DNA of 31,524 nucleotides from JBQTIU01 sp052387815 (lineage in GTDB: Bacteria > Pseudomonadota > Alphaproteobacteria > CACIAM-22H2), in contig JBQTIU010000011.1 in the NCBI GenBank assembly GCA_052387815.1, forward strand, positions 1-31,524. The letters are read 5' to 3'. Numbering within the stretch: position 1 is the stretch's first letter; each line of letters starts with the position of its first letter. The position numbers were made by a program, and so were the translations under genes. Shown piece by piece: positions 15,509 through 23,042 of the stretch. Below the pieces are notes generated by a model, which saw only the letters and a program-made list of their open reading frames with translations, ran no database searches and was not told the origin of the DNA.

Positions 15509-16078
15509 TCAGCGGTTCTGGCCGGGGACCCACAGCACGTCCCGCGCGCCGTCGTCATTGAGGTGGCGGGCGAGGACGAAGAGGTGGTCCGAGACCCGAT
15601 TCATGTAGGCGATGGCCAGCGGATTGACCGGCTCGCGGGCCGCGAGCTCGGTGGTCAGGCGCTCGGCGCGCCGGACGATGGTGCGGGCGAGGTGCAGATA
15701 GGCGGCCGCCGGGCTGCCGCCCGGCAACACGAACGAGTCGAGCGGCTTGAGCTTTCGGTTGATGGCGTCGATCTCGCGCTCGAGGCGGTCGATCTGGGCT
15801 TGGACGATCCGCAAGGCGGGCTTGGTGGGCGCCCTCGCGGAGCGGGCTGGCCGGCAGAGATCGGCGCCGAGATCGAACAGGTCGTTCTGGATGCGCGCCA
15901 GCATCCGATCCGCCTCAAGCGCGGTGTGCAGCCGGGCGAGCCCGATCGCCGCGTTGGCCTCATCGACCGTGCCGTAGGCGGCGACGCGCGGATCGTGCTT
16001 CGCCACCCGCTTGCCGTCGCCGAGCGAGGTTTTGCCGCCGTCGCCGCCGCGGGTGTAGATGCGGGTGAGCCTGACCAT
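15509..16078 (-). CDS. pduO: PduO-type cob(I)alamin adenosyltransferase
   Basis: Transfers the adenosyl group of ATP to cob(I)alamin, making coenzyme B12. The 189-aa product has the ATP-binding N-terminus TRGGDGGKTSLGDG (9-22), then YGTVDEANAAIG, the LFDLGADL block and the C-terminal RVSDHLFVLAR motif that marks this family. The coenzyme is what the B12-dependent reductase at the left end of the window needs. The ATG at 16078 is 10 bases after the HIG1 gene stop, so both are in one operon. Confidence 0.93.
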   Translation of the reverse strand: MVRLTRIYTRGGDGGKTSLGDGKRVAKHDPRVAAYGTVDEANAAIGLARLHTALEADRMLARIQNDLFDLGADLCRPARSARAPTKPALRIVQAQIDRLEREIDAINRKLKPLDSFVLPGGSPAAAYLHLARTIVRRAERLTTELAAREPVNPLAIAYMNRVSDHLFVLARHLNDDGARDVLWVPGQNR

Positions 16079-16088
16079 GGCGAGGCCC

Positions 16089-16295
16089 TCAAAAACGGGT
16101 CAGAAGGACGTAGAGGATGAACAGGGCTATGGTCGCCGCCTGCAGGGCGACGCGCAGGCGCATGATCTTGTTGGCATGGCGCCGGTTGAACTCGCCGCCC
16201 CCGGCCATGCCGCCGAGCCCCACGAACAGCGTCAACAGGACGGCGACCAGGAACGCGCCGATGAGGTACGGCAGGACGGCGATCACATGCTTCAT
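16089..16295 (-). CDS. HIG1-domain twin transmembrane protein
   Basis: A 68-aa inner-membrane protein with two membrane segments (about 5-27 and 47-65). They are joined by a basic loop GGEFNRRHANKIMRLRVALQ, which matches the HIG1 (hypoxia-induced) family. Mitochondrial and some alphaproteobacterial members associate with cytochrome c oxidase, so a respiratory role is plausible, but nothing in the window proves it. It precedes the cobalamin adenosyltransferase gene by 10 bases. Confidence 0.8.
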   Translation of the reverse strand: MKHVIAVLPYLIGAFLVAVLLTLFVGLGGMAGGGEFNRRHANKIMRLRVALQAATIALFILYVLLTRF

Positions 16296-16343
16296 GGGGG
16301 GAGAATATATTGGCGCCGGACCCCCGCCCAGGACGAAATCCGG

Positions 16344-16613
16344 TCACTCGAGGCGGAGCCGGAAATCGGGGCGCGCGCGCTCGACCTCGCGCAAGGTCGC
16401 GCACAGCCGGTCGAAATCGGGGCCGAGGCGGGCCCGCGCCGCGTTCGATTGGCGCCAGACGATCTCGACCGGTCCGGCGATATCGGTCGTGAGCGTGTCC
16501 CACAGGGCATCGAGATTGGGCCGGAAATGGGCCGGGAAATCGAGGTCGCGGGCGAGCCGTGCGTAAACGGCGGCGAGCGTCGCCAGCGAGGCATCGAGGG
16601 TGGCGCGCTTCAT
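16344..16613 (-). CDS. Barstar-family ribonuclease inhibitor
   Basis: An 89-aa cytoplasmic inhibitor expected to block the barnase-like enzyme encoded just upstream. The barstar core is clear: the acidic helix NLDALWD at 33-39 carries D35 and D39, the residues that in Bacillus barstar enter the barnase active site, and P-V-E-I-V-W-R-Q at 48-55 matches the following strand. The ATG at 16613 overlaps the ribonuclease TGA (ATGA), so inhibitor translation is coupled to toxin translation. Confidence in the pair is high because both halves match. Confidence 0.9.
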   Translation of the reverse strand: MKRATLDASLATLAAVYARLARDLDFPAHFRPNLDALWDTLTTDIAGPVEIVWRQSNAARARLGPDFDRLCATLREVERARPDFRLRLE

Positions 16614-17059
16614 GGGGGCCCGTCCGGCACCTTGTGGAAGGTCCGGTAATGATCGACGGTCACGAACAAGAGGCCGTCGTTCGACCACACGAGGCGCTTT
16701 CCCCCGCGCTTTCCGCAGGCGTAGTCGAGGTCCGCCTCGCGCCAGCGCCGGCCGGCGGCCTCGGGCAGGCGGCGCTCGCGGTTGGCGAAGCGATCGCCGC
16801 CGAGGCTGCGGCCCGGCGCCGCCCGGCAGAGGTCCTCGCCCGGCCGCCAGCCCAAGGCCGCCGCCTGGTCCTTGGTGAGATAATGCTGCGGCAGGCGGCC
16901 GTTGGCGCGCACGGCGGCGACGGCGGCGATGAAGCCGATCGTATCGGCGACGGCGAGCCGTTCGGCAAACTGGCGAAGCGCCGGATCGGCGCCGGCCGCC
17001 GGGCCGCCCGGGAACGCGAGGGCGACAACAACGATGAGCAGGCGGGCGAGGGCAGCCAT
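16610..17059 (-). CDS. Secreted barnase-type guanyl-specific ribonuclease
   Basis: A 149-aa precursor with a signal peptide (MAALARLLIVVVALAFPGGP, cleavage probably after AAGA near residue 24), so it acts outside the cytoplasm. The mature part matches barnase along its whole length: LPQHYLTKDQAAALGW (56-71), APGRSLGGDRFANRE (81-95), WREADLDY (106-113) and VDHYRTFHKV (135-144). Catalytic residues by alignment to barnase are E108 (E73), R118 and R122 (R83, R87) and H137 (H102). R55 stands where barnase has K27. An in-frame ATG at 17092 would add 11 residues before the signal peptide; the 17059 start gives a better one. Confidence 0.9.
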   Translation of the reverse strand: MAALARLLIVVVALAFPGGPAAGADPALRQFAERLAVADTIGFIAAVAAVRANGRLPQHYLTKDQAAALGWRPGEDLCRAAPGRSLGGDRFANRERRLPEAAGRRWREADLDYACGKRGGKRLVWSNDGLLFVTVDHYRTFHKVPDGPP

Positions 17060-17171
17060 GGGGTCAGGTGTCCGGCCGTTGGGACTTGCCATATCCCCCG
17101 CCGCCGTGCAAATCCCTACTCTTGGAGCCGCGGCACGGGAGGGGGAGGCCGAAGCGGGCAAGAGGGAACGC

Positions 17172-17642
17172 ATGGACGACCGGGAGCTGATGCGGCGCGC
17201 GATCGCGCTGTCGGCCGAGCATATGCGCTTAGGGTCAGGCGGACCCTTCGGCGCGGTGGTGGCGTTCGACGGCGCGGTGGTCGGCGAGGGCTGGAACCAG
17301 GTCACGGCTTCGAACGACCCGAGCGCGCACGCCGAGATCGTCGCGATCCGCGCCGCCTGCCGCCGGCTCGGCCGTTTCAGCCTGGAGGGCAGCGTCTTGT
17401 ATGCGAGCTGCGAGCCGTGCCCGATGTGCCTGGGGGCTATCTATTGGGCGCGAATCGGGCGCGTCTGCTACGCCAACACCGGCGCGCAAGCCGCGGCGAT
17501 CGGATTCAGGGACGATTTCATCTACCGCGAACTGTCGTTGCCGCCCGCGCGCCGCGCCATCCCGATGCAGCGTCTCCTGGAAGGAGAGGCCCGGGCGGTG
17601 TTCGAGGAATGGCGCGCCAAGTCCGACAAGATTCCCTATTAG
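17172..17642 (+). CDS. guaD: Guanine deaminase / nucleoside deaminase
   Basis: A zinc-dependent deaminase converting guanine to xanthine in purine salvage or breakdown. The 156-aa product has the cytidine-deaminase-fold zinc motifs HAE (53-55) and PCPMC (82-86). The surrounding sequence TASNDPSAHAEIVAIR and CEPCPMCLGAIYWARI is closer to Bacillus GuaD than to tRNA adenosine deaminase TadA, and the C-terminal FRDDFIYREL also fits GuaD. The ATG at 17172 has AGAGGGAA a few bases upstream. It runs 5 bases ahead of the Nudix gene. Activity on another purine is possible. Confidence 0.85.
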   Translation: MDDRELMRRAIALSAEHMRLGSGGPFGAVVAFDGAVVGEGWNQVTASNDPSAHAEIVAIRAACRRLGRFSLEGSVLYASCEPCPMCLGAIYWARIGRVCYANTGAQAAAIGFRDDFIYRELSLPPARRAIPMQRLLEGEARAVFEEWRAKSDKIPY

Positions 17643-17647
17643 CGCCG

Positions 17648-18493
17648 ATGTCCTTTCTCGACCGGATCAGGGAATGCAACGCCCACGACCTTGCGCACTT
17701 CCGGCCGTTCGTGGTGGCGGGGACGCGAGTGGGCTGGGTGCGCCACGCGCTCGCCCGGCGGCTGGCCGAATTTCCGGCCGTTTTCGAGGTCGCGCACCAG
17801 GCGGTCTCGCTGGCTCCGCGCCTGGCCGATTTCGCCCACCGCAGCGCGGCGGTGGAGGACGTCTTGAGGGTCCTCGAGCGCGACGGGCTGATCGCCGGCT
17901 GGCGCGACGAGCCCTACCCGGTCGCGACCTCGTTCACCACTCCGCCGCTCCTGCAGATGGAGCGCGCGGCCATCCCCCATTTCGGGGTGCGCGCCTATGG
18001 CGTGCACATGAACGGGTTCGTGCGCGGGGCGGGCGGGCTGGAGATGTGGGTGCCGCGCCGGGCCATGACCAAGCCCACCTATCCCGGCCTGCTCGACAAC
18101 ACGGTGGCCGGCGGCCAGCCGATCGGCGTCGGCCTCATGGAAAATCTGATCAAGGAGTGCGCGGAGGAAGCCGATATCCCCGAGCGCGTGGCGCGCCGGG
18201 CGATCCCGGTGGGCGCGATCGTCTACTGCATGGAGGCCGCCGACGGCCTCAAGCCCGACGTGCAGTTCTGCTACGACCTCGAGCTGCCGGCCGACTTCAC
18301 GCCCACCAACCACGACGGCGAGATCGACGAGTTCTTCCGGTGGCCGATCGACAAGGTCGCCGAAATGGTGCGCTCGACCCGCGAGTTCAAGTTCAACTGC
18401 AACCTGGTGATCATCGACTTCCTGGTCCGCCACGGCTGGATCGGGCCCGAGCACCCCGACTATGTCGAAATCGCGCGCGGCTTGCGGGTGTGA
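17648..18493 (+). CDS. DUF4743-containing Nudix hydrolase
   Basis: A 281-aa protein with an N-terminal DUF4743 domain (about 1-115) and a C-terminal Nudix domain (about 115-250). Its Nudix box is GGQPIGVGLMENLIKECAEE (155-174), followed by ADI, with the catalytic K-E-x-x-E-E core at 169-174. This architecture is shared with plant NUDT20/24 and the Nudix half of yeast Tnr3, for which removal of damaged thiamine diphosphate has been shown in relatives; the substrate here is not known. It follows the guanine deaminase after 5 bases. It is the last normal-composition gene before the island. Confidence 0.88.
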   Translation: MSFLDRIRECNAHDLAHFRPFVVAGTRVGWVRHALARRLAEFPAVFEVAHQAVSLAPRLADFAHRSAAVEDVLRVLERDGLIAGWRDEPYPVATSFTTPPLLQMERAAIPHFGVRAYGVHMNGFVRGAGGLEMWVPRRAMTKPTYPGLLDNTVAGGQPIGVGLMENLIKECAEEADIPERVARRAIPVGAIVYCMEAADGLKPDVQFCYDLELPADFTPTNHDGEIDEFFRWPIDKVAEMVRSTREFKFNCNLVIIDFLVRHGWIGPEHPDYVEIARGLRV

Positions 18494-18589
18494 CTGTGAC
18501 GCGACGGGTGATGTTGTGCAGAGAAGGAACTGGGAAGGCATGGGATATACCTGGAAATAAAGGGATTTTCTAGGGGCCCGCGCGGGGTG

Positions 18590-18688
18590 CTGCGCGGCCT
18601 CAAGGAGACGGGCGAGCATGGCGTCGATCCCGGCCTTACGGGCGAGGAAGGCGTCGAGCGCTTTCGTGTTGTCGCGGCGCTTGGTCAT
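18590..18688 (-). pseudogene. Truncated 5' fragment of a small conserved ORF
   Basis: Only the first 30 or so codons look coding: TKRRDNTKALDAF followed by LARKAGIDAMLARLLE. This resembles the N-terminus of short alphaproteobacterial proteins usually found on plasmids and phages with antirestriction or DUF736 genes. After that the frame runs on into unrelated sequence and into the antisense of the Nudix gene. The gap 18494-18842 also holds an AT-rich stretch (about 18540-18575) and a perfect 8-bp hairpin CCGATCAT/ATGATCGG at 18784-18802. Family assignment is from memory and is weak. Confidence 0.4.
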
Positions 18689-18842
18689 AGCGTTCTCCGT
18701 CGTCGATGGCGCACATGAAGGCGCTGCGGGCGCCAAGAGCCAAGCGGATAAGCGGATTATTTGATTGCTTTGTTCGGTGGCTTCCGATCATTCGATGATC
18801 GGCAAGGACGCGGGCAGGTCTACCGGATCATTTAGGCGAAGC

Positions 18843-19625
18843 CTAGAAGAGCGACATCTGCTCGACTTCGTCGAGACGAACAACACCGTTGATCAGCCAT
18901 GTATCCGGGTACAGCGAATGTGTGCCCATGGCGAGGAGCATCCCCTTAGCAGGATACTCCTCGCCAAACACGCGCCGCATTTCAGCGAGTGCGTGCTCCT
19001 CTCCGTAAAGGCGTGTCCACTTGAAGAAGGTAGCTTCAATCTCCCATTCCTGACACGTCCCTTCGCGCAGCCCGTCGTCAGACTGATACCGGTATTTGAA
19101 GTGATAGGGACATGGCGGATACGGGATGATCGGCTTGGTGTTGAACAGGTCCTGCTGGGCGTGCAGCGCCTCGAAGCGCTTGCTTTCGCGCCTGAGTTCG
19201 TCGCCCTGCTTCTTCTCGACCTTAAATTTCAGGATCTCCGCCTTGAGAAGCGCGAGGCTCCGTCCGACCTCTCGTTCACGGTCCAAGCTGGGGATGATAG
19301 CGCTGCCCAGGAAGCGTTGCCGTTCGGATTTCTTCAGTTCACCGACAATTCTGATGCTGTCTTGATCGACGCGACGGCTTTCGGTGCGAGGATCGTCATT
19401 CGGCAGCCGCCACTTAAACTGGATGCGGTCCCATCGACCGAATTTCTGGCCATCATCAAGAGTCCGAAACGACACAGGATAGAGCCGCAGCCATTTCCCT
19501 TGCAGATCGATGCCAGCGCATCAGACCGTTTCTCCGTGCCGCTGTCCTGCTTGAGGCGCGGCCTTGATGATGACGATCGCTTCGGTTTGACCCGAGCGCA
19601 AGCTATCGATCGCTGCTGCGGTCAT
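18843..19625 (-). pseudogene. Unrecognised DUF488-partner protein ('RLYPV' family), interrupted by TGA at codon 35
   Basis: I do not know a name for this protein. The frame starts at ATG 19625 inside the DUF488 gene and reads to H-G-E-T-V, then TGA (19521-19523), then C-A-G-I-D and K-W-L-R-L-Y-P-V and on without a break to 18843 (260 sense codons in all). Relatives I recall read ETVC.AGI...G.W.RLYPV.F, so the stop replaces a codon, probably Cys. Later blocks are FGRWDRIQFKW, DPRTESRRVDQDSI, CPYHFKYRY, a TCQEWEIEA block, LLAMGTHSLYPDTWLINGV. Without read-through, a GTG at 19475 could start a 210-aa remainder. Composition is less GC-rich than the core genes. No function is claimed. Confidence 0.6.
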
Positions 19626-20103
19626 AGTCGCACCTGCGATGAGATGCAGCGTCCTTACGGACACCGAGATGCCTGATGGCGAAACCCGCTTTTTCGGCAA
19701 GCGCCACCGCAACAATTGTCCGGTGGCAATGTTCGTTCGCGCGCTCGAAGCACATCAGGCACGATACCGTCCCGCCTGCCCTTCGTGCAGCATCTTTCAG
19801 TGCGGCCTGCGCATCGGGCTCCTTCAGATGCTGATCGTAGATGTTCCGGAACGCGGCGAATTCGCCCCGGCGGGCCGCCTCACGTCCCGGCTTTGGATTG
19901 CCGAGCGCCTTGAGATGGACATACGCGATCCCTTTTGCCGCCAGAGCGTCCGAGAGCGCGTTTTTCGAGAAGCCTCGCTTTCTGGAGATCGCAACGTCGC
20001 GGATGTCGATGACCTGAGCCACACCCCCTGCGGCGAGCGTCGCAAGGAAATCAGCCAGGTCGGCTCCTTCGTAGCCGATCGTGAAAAGCTGTTTGGCGCG
20101 CAC
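19603..20103 (-). CDS. DUF488 family protein
   Basis: A 166-aa DUF488 protein, function unknown. The family motifs are complete: N-terminal FTIGYEGADLADFL (7-20), the VIDIRDVAISRKRGFSK block (31-47), and CLMCFERANEHCHR (115-128), whose Cys and His residues look like a metal or catalytic site. The start is a GTG at 20101-20103 with GGGGAA about 8 bases upstream. Its 3' end overlaps the next gene by 23 bases, so the two probably work together. Both lie in the lower-GC island between vestiges of other genes, a sign of transfer. Confidence 0.85.
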   Translation of the reverse strand: MRAKQLFTIGYEGADLADFLATLAAGGVAQVIDIRDVAISRKRGFSKNALSDALAAKGIAYVHLKALGNPKPGREAARRGEFAAFRNIYDQHLKEPDAQAALKDAARRAGGTVSCLMCFERANEHCHRTIVAVALAEKAGFAIRHLGVRKDAASHRRCDYDRSSDR

Positions 20104-20228
20104 GCACTTGTTCCCCGTCTCTTCCGTTGACGACGACAGGACTATTCACTATCAGCGTTAATGGTTGATTTACAATGGTTTTAGAGGCTTGATTGCGATC
20201 TTGAGGCTGCTTCGAGTGGGCCGGGCTC

Positions 20229-20336
20229 CTAAGCCGTTGATGGGACTCGCTTATCAGCAAAACGCTGCCCGTCATCAAGGATTACCTTTGATCCTGTGAC
20301 CCGCTGCCACCGCTCGATGATCACGTCGCAGTAGCG
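20229..20336 (-). pseudogene. C-terminal remnant of a site-specific DNA methyltransferase
   Basis: Thirty-five codons read RYCDVIIERWQRVTGSKVIL and then D-D-G-Q-R-F-A-D-K-R before a stop. The pattern 'R-Y-x-D-V-x-x-x-R-W-Q-x-x-T-G' is the usual C-terminal end of ParB-linked or phage N6-adenine/N4-cytosine DNA methyltransferases. Everything upstream of the Arg is missing: the sequence changes directly into the 17-bp inverted repeat at 20338. The remaining gap 20104-20228 shows nothing else recognisable. Confidence 0.6.
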
Positions 20337-20337
20337 G

Positions 20338-20411
20338 GTGAGTCGGACCCGATTCCCTTGGACCCGGATTGGGCTTACTCGATGTGTCCATGTAAATCGG
20401 GCCCGACTCAC
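20338..20411. repeat. 17-bp inverted repeat flanking a 40-base spacer
   Basis: The left arm GTGAGTCGGACCCGATT (20338-20354) and right arm AATCGGGCCCGACTCAC (20395-20411) are inverted copies with one mismatch. They enclose 40 bases with no coding signal. The left arm abuts the methyltransferase remnant, and the right arm is 9 bases from the palindrome at 20421. The shape suggests a miniature element or a rearrangement scar. Confidence 0.6.
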
Positions 20412-20420
20412 TGGCATTCC

Positions 20421-20450
20421 GTAAGGGCGGGTCTTGAGACCCGCCCCTAC
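20421..20450. repeat. Minimal copy of the dispersed GGGGCGGG palindrome
   Basis: GTAAGGGCGGGTCTT and GAGACCCGCCCCTAC form a near-perfect 30-base palindrome. It lies 4 bases past the stop of the DUF962 gene, where it could also end transcription, and marks the right edge of the low-GC island. Confidence 0.75.
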
Positions 20451-20453
20451 AAC

Positions 20454-20780
20454 TCATTCGATGCCGTGCTTGTTGAGCTCGGCTTGAAGCCGCCCGCTCA
20501 AGAACAGCCCGAACATGCGCACATCGCTCAGAAGCGACCACAAGGGATAGGTGAAGGTGGCGGGGCGATTGCGTTCGATGGCGAAATGCGCCACCCAGGC
20601 GAAGCCGTAGCCGGCGACGAGCGCCGCCGGCAGCGGCCACCATGATCCCATGAGCGCGGCGGCGAGGAGCAGGCACAGCGCCAGGCCGGTGCCGAGGAAA
20701 TGCAGCGCCCGCGTCGCCTTGCGGCGGTGCTCGGCCAGATAAAACGGCCAGAACTCCGCGTAGGTGCGGTAGCGGTCCAT
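20454..20780 (-). CDS. DUF962 / Mpo1-like membrane protein
   Basis: A 108-aa protein of the DUF962 family. The yeast member Mpo1 is an Fe-dependent dioxygenase for 2-hydroxy fatty acids; the bacterial role is not established. Conserved residues are H18 and H27 (in AEHRR and HFLGTG), and H65 with E69 in AHFAIERNRPATFTYP. Two hydrophobic segments, about 28-47 and 50-66, place it in the membrane. The ATG at 20780 gives the family N-terminus MDRYRTYAEFWPFYL. It may be read with gluQ upstream (31 bases). Confidence 0.85.
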   Translation of the reverse strand: MDRYRTYAEFWPFYLAEHRRKATRALHFLGTGLALCLLLAAALMGSWWPLPAALVAGYGFAWVAHFAIERNRPATFTYPLWSLLSDVRMFGLFLSGRLQAELNKHGIE

Positions 20781-20811
20781 GGCGGGAGTATAAGCCGTCA
20801 GCCGTCGGCCG

Positions 20812-21660
20812 TCAGCCATACCCCGCCATCGCCCGCACTTGGGCGGGCGTCTTTCCGGCCTCGCGCAGGCCCTTGAGCGTCAGCGCGCCGGAGCGCTTGG
20901 CAAGCCGCTCGCCGTCGGGGCCGTCGATCAGCGCGTGATGGTGGTAGGCGGGCCTCGAAAGCCCGAGCAGGGCCTGCAACAGGCGATGGATGTGGGTGGC
21001 GGCGAACAGGTCGGCACCGCGGGTCACCAGGGTCACGCCTTGCAGGTGATCGTCGAGGCTCACCGCCAGGTGATAGCTTGCCGGGATGTCCTTGCGCGCC
21101 AGCACGACGTCGCCCCAGGCCAGCGGGTCGGCCGCGACCGTGCCGCGCGCCAGGTCGTGCCACGCCAGGGGGCCGCTGCGCGCGACGGCCTTGCGCGTAT
21201 CGAGCCGCAAGGCGAAGCCGAGCCCCGCCGCCTGGCGGGCGGCCCGTTCGGATGCGCTCAAGGCCCGGCAGGTGCCGGGATAGACCGGCCCGTCCGGTCC
21301 GTGGGGCGCGGCGCTGGCGCCGGCGATCTCGGCCCTGATCTCGGCGCGCGTGCAGAAGCAGGGATAAAGGAGGCCATCATCGGCCAAGCGGTGCAGGGCC
21401 GACGCGTAATCGGCCATGTGCTCGGACTGGCGGCGGACCGGGCGCTGCCAATCGAGGCCGAGCCAGGCGAGGTCTTCGAGGATGCCGGATTCGAATTCGG
21501 GTCGGCAGCGGCCTGCGTCGATATCCTCGATGCGCAGCAGGAACCGCCCGCCCGCCCGGCGCGCTAGCGCGGCCGCGAACAGCGCCGCATGCGCGTGGCC
21601 GAGGTGCAGCCGCCCGGTGGGCGAGGGCGCGAAGCGGGTGACGGTGGCACCGGCCGACAT
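20812..21660 (-). CDS. gluQ: Glutamyl-Q tRNA(Asp) synthetase
   Basis: Attaches glutamate to queuosine at the wobble position of tRNA-Asp. It resembles the catalytic half of glutamyl-tRNA synthetase without an anticodon-binding domain. From the ATG at 21660 it is 282 aa, as expected. The class I motifs are HLGHA (HIGH) in RFAPSPTGRLHLGHA, and LAKRSG in place of KMSKS. Cys residues in CFCTRAEI and PGTCRA fit the zinc site of this family. An upstream ATG at 21678 would add six residues (M-V-K-S-S-P), and I cannot decide between them. It is divergent from the esterase gene. Confidence 0.92.
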   Translation of the reverse strand: MSAGATVTRFAPSPTGRLHLGHAHAALFAAALARRAGGRFLLRIEDIDAGRCRPEFESGILEDLAWLGLDWQRPVRRQSEHMADYASALHRLADDGLLYPCFCTRAEIRAEIAGASAAPHGPDGPVYPGTCRALSASERAARQAAGLGFALRLDTRKAVARSGPLAWHDLARGTVAADPLAWGDVVLARKDIPASYHLAVSLDDHLQGVTLVTRGADLFAATHIHRLLQALLGLSRPAYHHHALIDGPDGERLAKRSGALTLKGLREAGKTPAQVRAMAGYG

Positions 21661-21702
21661 CGGCGATGACTTTACCATGCGGCCTGGGCTATCACCGTTG
21701 CG

Positions 21703-22380
21703 ATGACCGTGGTGCCGATGCCGCCCTTCCTCGCCCTTTCGGGTCCAAGTTTCGGCCCGTCCGCCGGCGGCGACCCCGGCCAGCTCGTGGTCCTGCTGCA
21801 CGGGCTGGGCGCCGACGGCAACGACCTAATCGGACTCGCGCCCCATTGGGCGCCGGCCCTGCCGCACGCCGAGTTCCTGTCGCCCGACGCGCCCTTTCCC
21901 TGCGACATGGCGCCGTTCGGGCGCCAATGGTTCAGCTTCCAGGACCGCGCGCCGGAGATGGTGCTCGCCGGCGTGCAGGCGGCGGCCCCGATCCTCGACG
22001 CCTTTCTCGATGAGGAACTCAAGCGCCGGGGGCTCGGCGACGAGCGCTTGGCGATGGTCGGTTTCTCGCAAGGGGCGATCCTGTCGCTGTACGTGGCGCC
22101 ACGCAGGCCGAGGCCGTGCGCCGCCGTCCTTGGCTATTCGGGGGCGCTGATCGGCGCCGAGCGGCTCGCGGGCGAGATCGTCTCGCGCCCCCCCATCGTC
22201 CTGGTCCACGGCGACGCCGACCCATTGGTCCCCTTCGCCGCCATGGCGGAGGCGAAGGCCGCGCTGGTGGCCGCCGGGATCGCGGTCGAGGCCCACCGGC
22301 GGCCCGGCCTCGGCCACGCGATCGACGAGGCGGGCCTTGCCTTGGGCGGCCGCTTCCTCGCCTCCCGTCTCGGGGCCTGA
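21703..22380 (+). CDS. Alpha/beta hydrolase, phospholipase/carboxylesterase family
   Basis: A 225-aa cytoplasmic esterase with no signal peptide. The serine-hydrolase triad is visible: S122 in GFSQGA, D173 in HGDADPLVP and H205 in GLGHAID. The oxyanion block LLHGLGADGNDLIGLA (31-46) and the W-F motif (QWFSF) are typical of the acyl-protein-thioesterase-like branch. The natural substrate cannot be read from sequence. It starts at ATG 21703, 42 bases from the divergent gluQ start. Confidence 0.88.
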   Translation: MTVVPMPPFLALSGPSFGPSAGGDPGQLVVLLHGLGADGNDLIGLAPHWAPALPHAEFLSPDAPFPCDMAPFGRQWFSFQDRAPEMVLAGVQAAAPILDAFLDEELKRRGLGDERLAMVGFSQGAILSLYVAPRRPRPCAAVLGYSGALIGAERLAGEIVSRPPIVLVHGDADPLVPFAAMAEAKAALVAAGIAVEAHRRPGLGHAIDEAGLALGGRFLASRLGA

Positions 22381-22474
22381 CCCGGGCTGCGCCCTGCGGG
22401 GCCGGGCGTATTGTGTTTTGGGGTCGTATGGATTATCAAGGCGTTGCTGAATTCCTCGGCCACGGAGGGCGGGG

Positions 22475-23038
22475 TTGTCTGTGTCGATCGACAGTTGCCC
22501 GGCGCTGGTGCTCAACGCGGATTTCCGCCCCTTGAGTTATTTCCCGCTGTCGCTGTGGTCGTGGCAGGACACGGTCAAGGCGGTGTTCCTGGAGCGCGTC
22601 AATATCGTCTCCGAATACGACCGCCTGGTGCGCTCGCCGTCGGTCGAGATGCGGCTGCCGAGCGTCATTTCATTGAAGCAGTACGTGTCGGCCTCGCGGC
22701 GCCCGGCTTTCACGCGGTTCAATGTCTTCCTGCGGGACCGCTTCCTCTGCCAGTATTGCGGCGACCACCGCCCGACCAACGACCTCACCTTCGACCACAT
22801 CGTGCCGCGCTCGCGCGGCGGGCGCACGGTGTGGACCAACGTGGTCACCGCGTGCTGCGGCTGCAACCTCGCGAAGGGCAACCGGCTGCCGGGCGAGGCG
22901 AAGATCTACCCGCGCCATCCGCCGGTCCAGCCGACCGCCCGCCGGCTCCAGGAGAACGGGCGCGCCTTTCCGCCCAATTACCTGCACGATAGCTGGCGCG
23001 ATTTCCTCTATTGGGATACCGAGCTCGATCCGGTGTGA
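22475..23038 (+). CDS. HNH endonuclease
   Basis: A 187-aa protein with a conserved N-terminal part (PALVLNADFRPLSYFPLSLW) and a central HNH nuclease domain. The domain has zinc knuckle CQYC (92-95), the active-site block TFDHIVPRSRGG (105-116), and a second Cys cluster with NLAKGN (131-136). This is the common stand-alone chromosomal HNH protein of alphaproteobacteria, not an obvious restriction enzyme. The start is probably the TTG at 22475, since GGAGGG lies 5 bases before it; a GTG two codons on is the alternative. It converges with coq7, with only 4 bases between the stops. Confidence 0.88.
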   Translation: MSVSIDSCPALVLNADFRPLSYFPLSLWSWQDTVKAVFLERVNIVSEYDRLVRSPSVEMRLPSVISLKQYVSASRRPAFTRFNVFLRDRFLCQYCGDHRPTNDLTFDHIVPRSRGGRTVWTNVVTACCGCNLAKGNRLPGEAKIYPRHPPVQPTARRLQENGRAFPPNYLHDSWRDFLYWDTELDPV

Positions 23039-23042
23039 CGGC

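Noticed and set aside
12206..16120. A very long plus-strand open frame opposite hbd, etfA, etfB and pduO
   Set aside because: It is antisense to four well-recognised genes, its translation is rich in Arg, Gly, Asp and His without family motifs, and such frames are common opposite GC-rich coding DNA.
19521..19523. The TGA as a selenocysteine codon
   Set aside because: No SECIS-like hairpin is evident just downstream, selenocysteine is not known for this family, and TGA ends many other genes here.
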